A DNA stretch of 64,000 nucleotides. It comes from Platerodrilus igneus (taxonomy: Eukaryota; Arthropoda; Insecta; Coleoptera; Lycidae). The translations under genes were made by a program, and so were the position numbers. Positions 1-9,421 of this stretch are shown in pieces (within the stretch, counting starts at the first letter, position 1; every line of letters starts with the position of its first letter). The notes beneath the pieces are model-generated. The model worked only from the letters and a program-made list of their open reading frames with translations. It had not been told where the DNA came from and did not search any database. The stretch is from assembly GCA_036346225.1 (NCBI GenBank), contig JARFIW010001469.1:12370001-12434000 (forward strand). Reading direction: 5' to 3'.

Positions 1-640
1 CGCAGAGGGTATAGTGGTAACTTTGCAGGGCGTGGTCCGATTTCAAATCTGTTTACAGATTCGGATTCTACATGAAATTCTGAGACTAACAAGATGTGTG
101 CATGTATAAAATTTTATGAAGAACGCTCTAAAAGTCGCGTACAGGTGAAGAAATCTTAAAATTGGGTAGCTCCTGGGGATGTGCTAATTCTGAAAAATTC
201 GCTAGAAGATCTGGGTAGCTGAGAAAATTACATTTGCATTAATACACAAACAAGTTATGGTTTCTATCGTTTCGAAAGATGCATGTAACGAAGTTAAATT
301 TTGTTAGGTTTGCTTTTAGGAAATAGCAAAAATTAAAGATCAGGACTTTAAAGGGGGTATAACTTTGATTGGTCCGATTTCAAATCTGGTTTAAGTTTGG
401 ATTCACTAAAATTTTAGACTAACAAATGTATGTGATAAAAATTTTATAAGAACGCTCAAAAGTTTCTACAGGTAAAATTTTAAAAGGGGTATCCTGGGTT
501 TGGTGCAATCTGAAAAATTCCTAGAAATTCACTGAAAATCTAATTTAATTGTCCAAACAATATAGGTTTATTAGCCCGAAAGTATCTCAAAATTGGGTAG
601 CTCAGGATTAGGTCTATCTGATTTTTAGAAGGATTGGTTG
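1..640 (+). repeat. Satellite-like tandem repeat, about 342-bp unit
   Basis: Two diverged head-to-tail copies and part of a third are visible. The landmark 'aactttg' followed by a CCGATTTCAAATCTG-type block occurs near 19 and again near 361, giving a period of about 342 bp. The same order of blocks (TTTAAATCTG, AGATTCGGATTC, AAAATTTTATAAG, GGGTAGCT, CTGAGAAAATT) is found in reverse complement at 32420-33135, so this is a dispersed tandem family. No reading frame is conserved. It probably continues beyond the left edge. Confidence 0.75.
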
Positions 641-804
641 GGGTACAAATGAATTAAACCACAAGGTCGGAGTTATCTCAGGCGTGAGCAAGTGGTAGAT
701 TCATCTCTCACGGAAATGTAAATTGGTCAGATTGTATGGTGCAAATGTGGATGCTAGGATGCAAATCGTGGATAACTGGATTCCATGAAAATGGTTACTA
801 CGCT
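641..804. other. Short unassigned stretch
   Basis: AT-rich sequence between the satellite and the polymerase relic. I see no coding or structural signal. Confidence 0.4.
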
Positions 805-2068
805 AACATATGATAGGTTTATTAAAATATGTTTCAGATTTAAGAAGTTCCACTACCACAAGGTTTTTATCGAAGATTGTAACACTTTTGAATAACGGGC
901 TGGAAATCCTGGTTTCGGCTCCATATCTTACTTCCCAGTTTTGCACAAGTTTCACATTACAACGTTTGCGTATATTCTCCATCGTTTCCCAAAGACTGCA
1001 TTATTCATTAGCTTGAACAAGTTTATCTCAAATTCATTCCTTGTTCGTTTCCGAAGTTCAGTATTGAGGTCAATGTAAGATTTTAGCCAGCAGCTTTGTT
1101 TAAATTTTAGGACTCCATGAATTGCAGATAATTTAAGTCCATTTTCTAAAGCTTGTTTCAGGTTTCTATAATGGATCACATATCTTCTTTTAGCATTTAG
1201 TGTAGCCATTAATTTGGTACTTTGAGTTTTTGATACAGGCGGTTTTCCAATCTTCAGATCAATGTACTCCGGACAGAATGGGATGTCTTTATCTACATCA
1301 TGAATAGATTCCAGATACTCGAAATCCACCTCCAAGATATAACCATCATTCGCATTATCATGAACTGATGTCACGTCGATGTTAGTGTCCACCCATTCAA
1401 ATCCTCCATAGGGCAAGGGTTGACTCATGGCCCATCCATATTGATTATTAACGTCATAATGCATAAGATACACATCGGGGTTGGAAGGATCATACGTTAG
1501 TAAATATTTCTTATTCGCCGATGCATGCGATTCCGAACACACTTGACTAAGTCCTCCCCGTATACCCTTCTCAATAAATAACAACGGATCAATGTCAGTC
1601 AATAACTCAGGTTCCTGGCGTGTATGCTTCAACATTCCGCCCCAAGTGTATGCTGGAAGGGTGTAATAGTGGGCGGCGTCTAGTCCATAAGCTAAATGAC
1701 CACTTGCACGAAACTGTTCAAATACTTCAACCAATAGCATCACATCGGTCTTAAGGTATAAGTCAGAGTACTGCCCCTGTTTTGAATATTAAATGCTTTC
1801 CACACTTTTATGCATGCGCATACTGCTTGTTAGTAATTCCTCTACATTCCAGCAAATTGTAAAACTCTTGTTGAGTAGGTAGTGAAGCGTAATTCAGCTT
1901 TTCAAAGGAATCTATGAAATCGTACGGGTATACACCTTTTTTAGTTAGTAATTCAAACTTCTCATTTGTCAATCCAGAAAATTCATTTTTATTAACCGAT
2001 ATACCTTTAGATATGAAACCAATGTTTCTACGGATGAGCTCATAAAGCGGAAGCTATCGATGAATCTA
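805..2068 (-). pseudogene. Polinton-type protein-primed DNA polymerase B, copy 1 (broken)
   Basis: Read on the minus strand this encodes the middle of a family-B, protein-primed DNA polymerase of the Polinton/Maverick (adintovirus-like) type. The longest frame covers 952-1743. Visible motifs are a palm motif-A-like DVNNQYGWAMSQ, the stretch GGFEWVDTNID, and motif B KLMNNAVFGK. One base is missing just after motif B relative to copy 2 (TTTGGGAAACG against TTTGGAAAAACG), which shifts the frame. Homology continues out of frame toward 805. The N-proximal part runs to 2068, where a Tc1/mariner-type element is inserted at a TA; the remainder of this arm resumes at 4356 and ends at 4460. It is the left arm of an inverted duplication with 4480-6012. 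Clearly non-functional. Confidence 0.85.
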
Positions 2069-2553
2069 CAGGGTGCCCACAATCTATCTCCGTATATGGG
2101 TAACTTTTTTATTATAGAAGATACAATGTTGGTTAAATTAGCAAAGTTGAAGAGAAATTTACGAGTAGTATGATGCTTTTTTGAAAACTCACCTAGATGC
2201 TCAACTTTTTTAGATATTTGAAAAAACTGAAATTTGCCATTTTCTTCAAACGCTAATAACTTTTTAACGGTTTAACCTATAGAAAATAAAACTGCTTGTA
2301 AGGTAACTTTTACGTAGAATTCAATAGCGTATATGACAATTTTAATTGAAATGGGTTTTCAAGCTACAAACATAACCTCACTTTTTAAATGGAAACCATA
2401 GTTCAATATAACCCAAATGGAAAGGTTTTCTTTTCTGATTACCCTGATGTAAGGGTTGATGTACTTATTTTCAGCAGTTTCTTCATAATAAAGAAAAACG
2501 ATTTATTTATTTGCGGGCATCGAGGAGTCCATGGATACATATTTTAAATAAAC
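2069..2553. repeat. Left terminal inverted repeat of the Tc1/mariner element
   Basis: About 485 bp that reappear in reverse complement at 3863-4355 with scattered substitutions. The inner boundary lies just after CATGGATACATATT. It holds only short spurious frames. Confidence 0.85.
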
Positions 2554-2659
2554 AAAATACAACTGGCATATGTCAGATATTATTAGTTAAAGTGTTTATT
2601 TGCTCTGGGTTGCAAATTTTGTGTAGAAGACTTTTAAATTTATTTGATTATAATAGAGA

Positions 2660-3677
2660 ATGTATACAAACCACGAAAAAAATGACATGCTCTTTTGTTA
2701 CTATGCCTGTAACAGAAATTGTGATGCTGCTGGTGATATGTATTATGAAAGATATTTGGAAAGAAGGCAGCCAGATAAACGATTGTTTTCTAAATTAGAA
2801 AACAATTTAAAAAGGTTTGGTGCTTTTACAAAACCCAGTACTGATAAAAGAAAATTCAAAACTGATGATGAAGAACTACATAAATTTTAAGCCAACAGCG
2901 TCCACCCGAGAAACTGCAATTGAGTGCGCTACTTCTACAGAAAAAGCTCGCCTAATTTTAAAACAAAACCGCTACAAACCATACAAAACCCAGGTTAGCA
3001 ATACACTGTATCATGGGGATTGTGAGAGAAGACAACAGTTTTGTAGGTGGTTTCTTAATGAAACAAATAATAATCCTGGTTTTAGTCACACTATTATATT
3101 TACCGACGAAGCAAAATTTACTAACAAAGGCATGTTTAACAGAAAAAATACAGTCTACTGGAGTCAGGAAAATCCCCATTTAACAGAAGAAAGGCGGGAT
3201 CAACATCAATTTTCGATAAATGTGTGGTGTGCCATTTTTGGTAATAAAATACTTGGGCCTTTCTTCTATAATTATAATTTAAATGGTGTACACTATTTGA
3301 ATTTTCTACAAAACGAATTGCAAGAAATGCTAGATAATTTGCCACTTCATTTACTGCAAAACTTAAAATATTTTCAGCATGACGGTGCACCTGCTCACAA
3401 TGCTCAAGCCGTTTCTGAATATCTTGATAATAGTTTTCCAAATTGGATTGGCAATGCAGGTCCTGTTCCATGGCCGGCAAGGTCACCAGAACTATCGCCA
3501 CTGGATTTTTTTCTTTGGGGTACTGTAAAGGATGTAGTGTATGCTAAAAAACCCAATAACATTGAGCAACTCAAAAATAGTATTACAGCAGCTATTACAA
3601 GTATAAAACCACAAACGTTAAATAAGGTGCACCAAAACCTAATTAAAAGGTGCGAAATGTGTTTGCAAGCTAATTGA
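2660..3677 (+). pseudogene. Tc1/mariner-type transposase, one frameshift
   Basis: The N-terminal part (2660-2890) is a helix-turn-helix region of the DUF4817 kind, with YYACNRNCDAAGDMYYERY and ERRQPDKRLFSKL. Near 2880-2890 the reading frame shifts by one, and the rest continues in the frame that ends at 3677. The catalytic part carries the three acidic positions: FTDEAKF, QHDGAPAHN and RSPELSPLDFFLWG. I count 40 residues between the second Asp and the Asp of PLDFF, so the spacing is of DDxD type rather than the classical DD34E/D. The catalytic core looks undamaged, and the frameshift is the only clear lesion. It could also be a mis-joined intron, but no good splice pair is evident. Confidence 0.85.
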
Positions 3678-3862
3678 GGTCATTTTGAGCATATGTTAAT
3701 GTAGGAGTGGGCATATTCGCATTAATTAATTTTTGTTTCCTTTGATTAAGTTATTTGTATTGTATGGATAGTTTATTTTTTAAGTATTTTATTTTTCTTA
3801 GTTTATAATAAATTTAGTTACAATAAACTTGTGTTTCCATTATTGATTTTTACACATTTTGT

Positions 3863-4355
3863 TTGTTTGTAATATGTATCCATGGACTCCTTGATGTCCG
3901 CAAATAAATAAATCGTTTTTTCTTTATTATGAAGAAACTACTGAAAATAAGTACATCAACCCTTACATCAGGGTAATCAGAAAAGAAAAACCTTTCCATT
4001 TGGGTTATATTGAACTATGGTTTCCATTTAAAAAAAGTGAGGTTATGTTTGTAGCTTGAAAACCCATTTCCAGTTAAAATTTTCATATACGCTATTGAAT
4101 TCTACGTAAAAAGTTACTTTACAAGCAGTTTTTATTTTCTCTATAGGTTAAACCGTTAAAAAGTTATTAGCGTTTGAAGAAAATGACAAATTTCAGTTTT
4201 TTTCAAATATCTAAAAAAGTTGAGCATCTAGGTGAGTTTTCAAAAAAGCATCATACTACTCGTAAATTTCTCTTCAACTTTGCTAATTTAACCAACATTG
4301 TATCTTCTATAATAAAAAAGTTACCCATATACGGAGATAGATTGTGGGCACCCTG
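3863..4355. repeat. Right terminal inverted repeat of the Tc1/mariner element
   Basis: Reverse complement of 2069-2553, ending at the GCACCCTG terminus next to the TA duplication. Confidence 0.85.
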
Positions 4356-4381
4356 TATAGTTGACTGGATTCCTTTAAAGT

Positions 4382-4559
4382 TTAATTTTTCAGAGTAGTG
4401 TGGATATTTGGACACCATTTCGGAGTGCTGATCAGCTAGATGTAACGCTTCCATTACGGACCACGCGAAGCAAGCGTAATCCGTAATGGCAGCGTTATAT
4501 CCAGCTGATCAGCACTCCGAAAGAGTGTCCAAATATCCACACTACTCTGAAAAATTGAA
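4382..4559. repeat. Hairpin at the centre of the PolB inverted duplication
   Basis: Arms 4382-4460 and 4480-4559 are near-perfect reverse complements around a 19-base loop. The arms include GTGTGGATATTTGGACA and GGAGTGCTGATCAGCT. The + strand right arm encodes the PolB N-proximal segment KYPHYSEKLNLKG, and the left arm encodes the same on the minus strand. The hairpin is therefore the axis where two PolB copies meet head to head. Confidence 0.85.
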
Positions 4560-6416
4560 CTTAAAAGGTTAAAAAGTTCGTGATCATAATTGTTTAGTGC
4601 CGACTAATAATTACAGAGGACGCGCGTATGAGAGCTGTAATATCGAGTATCATGATTCTCATACAACTACGATAGTTCTCCACAACTTGAGCGGTTATGA
4701 TAGCCATTTCATAATTAAAAGTATTGCTGTAGATTTGGATGACCGTGTGGAAGTGTTACCAGTAACAAAGGAAAATTATATATACTTTTCACAAAAATAT
4801 ATTACTGAAAACTTGGTCAATTATAGATTCATCAACAGCTTATGAGCTCATCCTTAGAAACATTGGCTTTATATATAAACGTATATCCGTTATTAAAAAA
4901 TGAATTTTCTGGATTGTCAAATGAGAAGTTTGAATTACTAACTAAAAAAGATGTATACCCGTACGATTTCATAGATTCTTCTGAAAAACTGAATTACGCT
5001 TCACTACCTACTCAACAAGAATTTTACAGCATGCTGGAAGGTAGAGGAATTACTAAGAAGCAGTATGCGCATGCACAAAAAGTGTGGGAAACATTTAATA
5101 TTCAAAACACGCGGTAGTACTCTGACTTATACCTTAAGGTGATACTATTGACTGAAGTATTTGAACAGTTTTGTGCAAGTTGTCATTTAACTTATGGACT
5201 AGACCCCGCCCACTATTACACCCTTCCGGGATACACTTGGGACGGAATGTTGAAGCATACACGCCAGGAACTTGAGTTATTGACTGACATTGATCAGCTG
5301 TTATTTATTGAGAAGGGTATACGGGGAGGACTTAGTCAAGTGTGTTCGGAATCGCATGCATTGGCGAATAAGAAATATTTACCAACGTATGATCCTTCCA
5401 ACCCCGATGTGTATCTTATGCATTATGACGTTAATAATCAATATGGATTATCGATGAGTCAACCCTTGCCCTATGGAGGATTTGAATGGGTGGACACCAA
5501 CATCGACGTGACATCAGTTCATGATAATGCGAATGATGGTTATATCTTGGAGGTGGATTTGAAATATCCGGAATCTATTCATGATGTACATAAAGACATC
5601 CCATTCTATCCGGAGCACATTGATCCGAAGACTGGAAAGCCGCTTGTATCAAAAACTCAAAGTACCAAATTAATGGCTACACTAAATGCTAAAAGAAGAT
5701 ATGTGATCCATTATAGAAATCTGAAACAAGTTTTAGAAAATGGATATAAATTATTTGCAATTCATCGAGTCCTAAAACTTAAACAAAGCTGCTGGCTAAA
5801 ATCTTACATTGACCTCAATACTGAACTTCTGAAACAAGCAAGGACTGAATTTGAGATGAACTTGTTCAAACTAATGAATAATGCAGTCTTTGGAAAAACG
5901 ATGGAGAATATACGCAAACATTGTAATGTGCAACTTGTGCAAAACTGGGAAGTAAGATATGGAGCTGTAGCCAGGATATCCAGCCTGATACTTCCGACTA
6001 TCCATCCAACAACAATTATGGAATTCGGTTAATTAACAAAAATAATTGGGAGTGATAAAGACTAAAATAATGGGAGACTCATGATAGATTTTATCGGGTT
6101 ACGACTAAATATGTATGCGACGAGGATATTTAAGACAGCCAAGAAAAAAGAAGCAGAACTCTTACGAGAAGAAGAAGAATCACCTGGCATCCGAGACTTT
6201 GGTGTTACAAAGAAAATTAAAGGGATTAAAAGATCGGTGATAGAGAATAGATTTATTTTTGAGGATTATGTCCATTATATATCCAAGCATCAAGTTCACA
6301 CTATTGCTCAGGAGAAGTTTGCCCTAAACCCGCATGATGGTTCACATGGAACAATACCTGTTGGACATTATTCAATTATGGATCAAGACGAAATACAATA
6401 CTTATTACAAATGTAG
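4480..6416 (+). pseudogene. Polinton-type DNA polymerase B, copy 2 (internally deleted)
   Basis: Right arm of the inverted duplication. It runs in pieces from the N-proximal KYPHYSEKLNLKG segment through the exonuclease-proximal LHNLSGYDSHFIIK (4597-4845), KKDVYPYDFID (4842-5117), and the palm with DVNNQYGLSMSQ and motif B KLMNNAVFGKTMENI (5139-6032). A C-terminal part follows at 6081-6416 (FIGLRLNMYATRI, KKIKGIKRSV, HTIAQEKFALNPHDG). Only about 40 bp separate palm and C-terminus, so roughly the motif C (DTDS) segment is deleted. Several frame changes separate the pieces. AATAAA at 6445-6450 follows the stop. About 270 bp present here (roughly 4560-4825) are missing from copy 1. Not functional. 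Confidence 0.85.
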
Positions 6417-6419
6417 AAT

Positions 6420-6842
6420 ACTGATTGTAAATATTATTATCCATAATAAAATTTTATATAGTTTAGTGTTATCCTATTCTTAAAAAATAAAAGTAATAGA
6501 CTCCCCCAGTCAGGATGTTGGGCTGAAAAGTGATTTGAATTGATCGTATGATTCTCCTTATGGGAATTTCAATGCTTGGTACAAAAAGTATTGGGTATGA
6601 TGATAGACGAAAATAATGGGCGATTTTATTGGGTTACGATCAAAGATGTATGCAACGAGGATTTTTAAGACTGTTATGGGGAATTCAATGTATGGTACAA
6701 AAATTACCAAAACGGACCTTATATGTTTTGAGACATTAATGCTCAAAATACATAGAAAAAACCGGTATTTTTCGTTAGAAAGTTGCACCTTTTGTCCTAG
6801 AACATACTCTGCTTATCTACTACTAATACTTTTTTGTCATCA
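6420..6842 (+). pseudogene. Third PolB C-terminal scrap (6600-6690) in otherwise empty sequence
   Basis: Positions 6616-6680 repeat the copy 2 C-terminal motif as MGDFIGLRSKMYATRIFKT and then stop matching. The rest of this interval is AT-rich with two near-identical short phrases (GGGAATTTCAATGCTTGGTAC and GGGGAATTCAATGTATGGTAC) on either side of the scrap. I see no other feature. Confidence 0.65.
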
Positions 6843-8420
6843 TCATTTTGTTTTCGACCTTACTTAAGGTCGGTTTGACGCAGCTCTAACTTCTTTTCTA
6901 TTCTGTGCTAATCTAAAAAGCTCTACATACCCTTCACTACCTAAATTTCTAATAATTTGACTAATATAGTTTAGTCTTTTTCCTATCCACCTGGCTCTAC
7001 ATAGATATTAGCAACCTGATGTTTGTTAAAGAACTCTAACATGGTCACATAATTACCATTTATCAGGAAAAGAAATATAACCTGGTTATCCGCTTCAAAA
7101 AGGAAAAGTGTTAAATTATATGTTATGGTAAGGCTTAAGCAACAAAACGCTACCAACATGCCAGACCGCTAACTAATTGTGAGTTATGTCATGGTGACAT
7201 TTAGTTACCTGATTTTTATTTTTTTTTGTTTTGTTTTCGAACATACTTAAAGTCGGTTTGACGCAGCTCTAAATTCTTTTCTATTCTGAGCTAGTCTAAA
7301 AAGGTCTGCATACCCTTCACAACCTAGATCTCTAATAATTTGACTAATATAGCTTTGTCTAGGCCTTCCTACTCTATTTTTATTTGGTAGTCTATAATCT
7401 AAGATTTTACTAAATAGTCCCTCATGTCTTAACTGGTGCCCTATCATTCTATCTCTCCTGACCTTTAATTGTTTCCACATACAGGGTTCCTCACCTATCC
7501 TTCTATAAACTTCCTCGTTTGTTACTCTATCTGTCCAACTAATCTTTAACATTCTCCTATAACACCAAGTTTCAAAAGCTTCTATCTTTTCTTATCTACT
7601 TCTTTAATTGTCCAAGTCTCACTACCATATAGTAGAACGCTCCATACGTACGACTTTAAGAAACTTTTCTATTATCTAAACTAATACTATTAGCTATTAG
7701 TAAGTTTTTCTTTTTTAAAAACATTTTTCTAGCTTGAGCTATTCTAGCTACTATATCCCTTCTGCTACGTCCATCCTTTGTAATTATACTACCTAAATAG
7801 CAAAATTCATCTACCTCCTCTAACTCGGTATTACCTATTTTTAATTTTGGTTTAGAACTAGGCTGTAACTCACTTGTCATTATCTTTGTCTTTACTGAGT
7901 TAATTCTCATACTATAGTTACTCTGTAGTATCTCATCTAAAATATTTAAAAACTCTTTTCTAGACTCTGCTATAATGGCTATATCATCTGCAAAACGTAA
8001 CATGTCTACTTTCTGTCCCTGTACACGAATACCTATCTCTTTTCTCTCTCTAGCTAAGTTTAAAGCTTCCTCAATATAAACATTAAAAATCAAGGGAGAC
8101 AGTATACAACCCTGTCTAACACCATTTCTAATCTTAGCTTCCTTTTCTATTTCATCCAATCTAATTACTACGCTTTGGTTTTTATATAGACTGTAAATAA
8201 TTTTTCTATCCCTATGAGAGATTCCTATTTTTTGCAAAACCTTGAACATAACAATCCAATTAACCCTATCAAATGCTTTTTCTAAATCTACAAACGCAAA
8301 ATGAGTCTTTTTATTTTTTTGTAACCTTTTTTCGATAATTACCCTAATCATTAGTATCGGTTCTCTAGTCCCTCTGTCTTTACGAAAACCATATTGGTCT
8401 TCGCCTAAATAATTCTCAGT
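6843..8420 (-). mobile_element. RTE-like LINE copy A1, 5'-truncated
   Basis: Minus-strand non-LTR retrotransposon. Its 3' end is at 6843 with the terminal palindrome CGACCTTACTTAAGGTCG followed by CAAAATGATGATG. Like the other copies of this family, the 3' region contains a second copy of the last coding segment (6870-6960 and 7247-7330) separated by a spacer. The 5' end is truncated at about 8420, inside the fingers region of the RT, where it joins a foreign ORF1-like sequence. Confidence 0.8.
7247..8420 (-). pseudogene. Reverse transcriptase and C-terminal domain of LINE A1
   Basis: Two frames carry it. 7656-8420 is the reverse transcriptase with EDQYGFRKDRGTREP, FAFVDLEKAFDRVNW, GVRQGCILSPLIFN and the catalytic RFADDIAII, all intact. 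7247-7552 is the RTE-type C-terminus (MLKISWTDRVTNEEVYRRIG, RRDRMIGHQLRHEG, GRPRQSYISQII). A frame break at 7553-7655 separates them. The endonuclease is absent. Dead by truncation, although the RT active site is preserved. Confidence 0.85.
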
Positions 8421-8868
8421 TTTTGTATCTTTACTTATTAGATATACCTTTAATGATGACAATGCGTTTACGAGTTAAGTCCTCTTTAATTATTATATTT
8501 GATTCTTTTAAATGCTTCTTTGATTAATAGGTATCATTCTTCATAGACCTGCTACAACATTTAACAATAATAGGACGATTACCTGCTTTGTTAGACAGTC
8601 TGTGGCTATAGTCAATATCTTTCTCTGTGAAATGATTATTAAGTTTTTGTTTACATAGGTTTATTACTGTTGCATTAGTGTTTTCATTGTCACGTTGCTT
8701 GAGTTCATAAAAACGTAAGTTGTTTTTTCTACCGTATTGCTGCTGGATTTCAATATCATCAAGAGTGGAATGCAGCTTCTCTTGCTGCTTGAAAATTTTA
8801 TCTTCATACGCCTCAAAATGTTTACTTACTTTTGTAACCATAAAACTCAGAAGATAATCAATACACAA
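8421..8868 (-). pseudogene. LINE ORF1-like nucleic-acid-binding protein fragment
   Basis: The frame at 8524-8868 encodes a coiled-coil-like start (AYEDKIFKQQEKLHSTLDD) followed by QQYGRKNNLRFYELKQRDNE and EKDIDYSHRLSNKAGNRPII. This is the pattern of ORF1/L1-transposase-22-type proteins that accompany some insect non-LTR elements. The downstream part, out of frame, continues as an 'IIKEDLT'-like block toward 8421, where LINE A1 begins in mid-frame. I infer that A1 landed in an older LINE, or that template switching fused them. The clade of the host LINE cannot be told. Confidence 0.6.
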
Positions 8869-9221
8869 TGTGTTAGATAGTAACTTCTCGGCGACCTCTC
8901 GAACCTAGGCTTCATCTTTATCTTTTTTGACAGATGTTAATCGTGTAGTACGTTCTGAACTATGTTCACCCATGATCATATAAATAAATCGACAAAATAA
9001 GTGAACAAATATAGATACGTCGCAGCAACGTTTAATCTGTCTCCTCACTATGAAAGCACATTCACAAATTTCAAGTGCAAATGATTATTTTATGTTTACA
9101 TAACATGGCAATAGCTAATTATTAAAAGTGTTCATTTTTATTCTTTTCTAGGATCTTTGTTTGGGAAATAAGATCGAGATTTAATTCAAAGAAGCGACAG
9201 TCAGTTTCAGAACAAACCAAC
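8869..9221 (+). promoter_or_regulatory. Upstream region of the P450 gene
   Basis: AT-rich flank without a transposon I can name. Two possible start architectures are visible. One is an arthropod-type initiator TCAGT at 9201-9205, about 17 bases before the ATG. The other is an acceptor-like TTATTCTTTTCTAG ending at 9150, which would imply an upstream non-coding exon. No convincing TATA box lies 30 bases before the initiator. Either reading is tentative. Confidence 0.3.
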
Positions 9222-9421
9222 ATGTGGTTTATATTGCTCGGAATCGCTTTTGTGATATTTCTATATATAAAATCTTTGGAAGTTCACAAATATTGGACAA
9301 AGAAGGGTGTTCCACAAGTAAATTCATGGCCAATCTTTGGCACAATAGGACCAGCGATTGTGCAAAAACGCTCTCTGACTGAAGTTATTCAGGATGCTTA
9401 TAACGCTTTTACCGAAAAAAG
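9222..9421 (+). CDS. P450 exon 1
   Basis: Encodes residues 1-66 and two bases of codon 67. A hydrophobic anchor is followed by the YWTKKGVPQVNSWPIFG hinge of CYP9-type enzymes. Donor GTGAAA at 9422. The ATG is the first in frame and gives the usual P450 length. Confidence 0.9.

Larger units (their letters stand above)
2069..4355 (+). mobile_element. Tc1/mariner-superfamily DNA transposon with long TIRs
   Basis: A 2,287-bp element that begins CAGGGTGCCCACA and ends with the inverted form TGTGGGCACCCTG. It is flanked on both sides by TA (2067-2068 and 4356-4357), the expected target duplication. Terminal inverted repeats are unusually long, about 490 bp each, and enclose a single transposase frame on the + strand. 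The flanking sequence on both sides belongs to the same PolB arm ('TATAGTTGAC' right of the element matches 'TATAATTGAC' in copy 2), so the element inserted after the PolB duplication or into one arm only. Confidence 0.9.
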
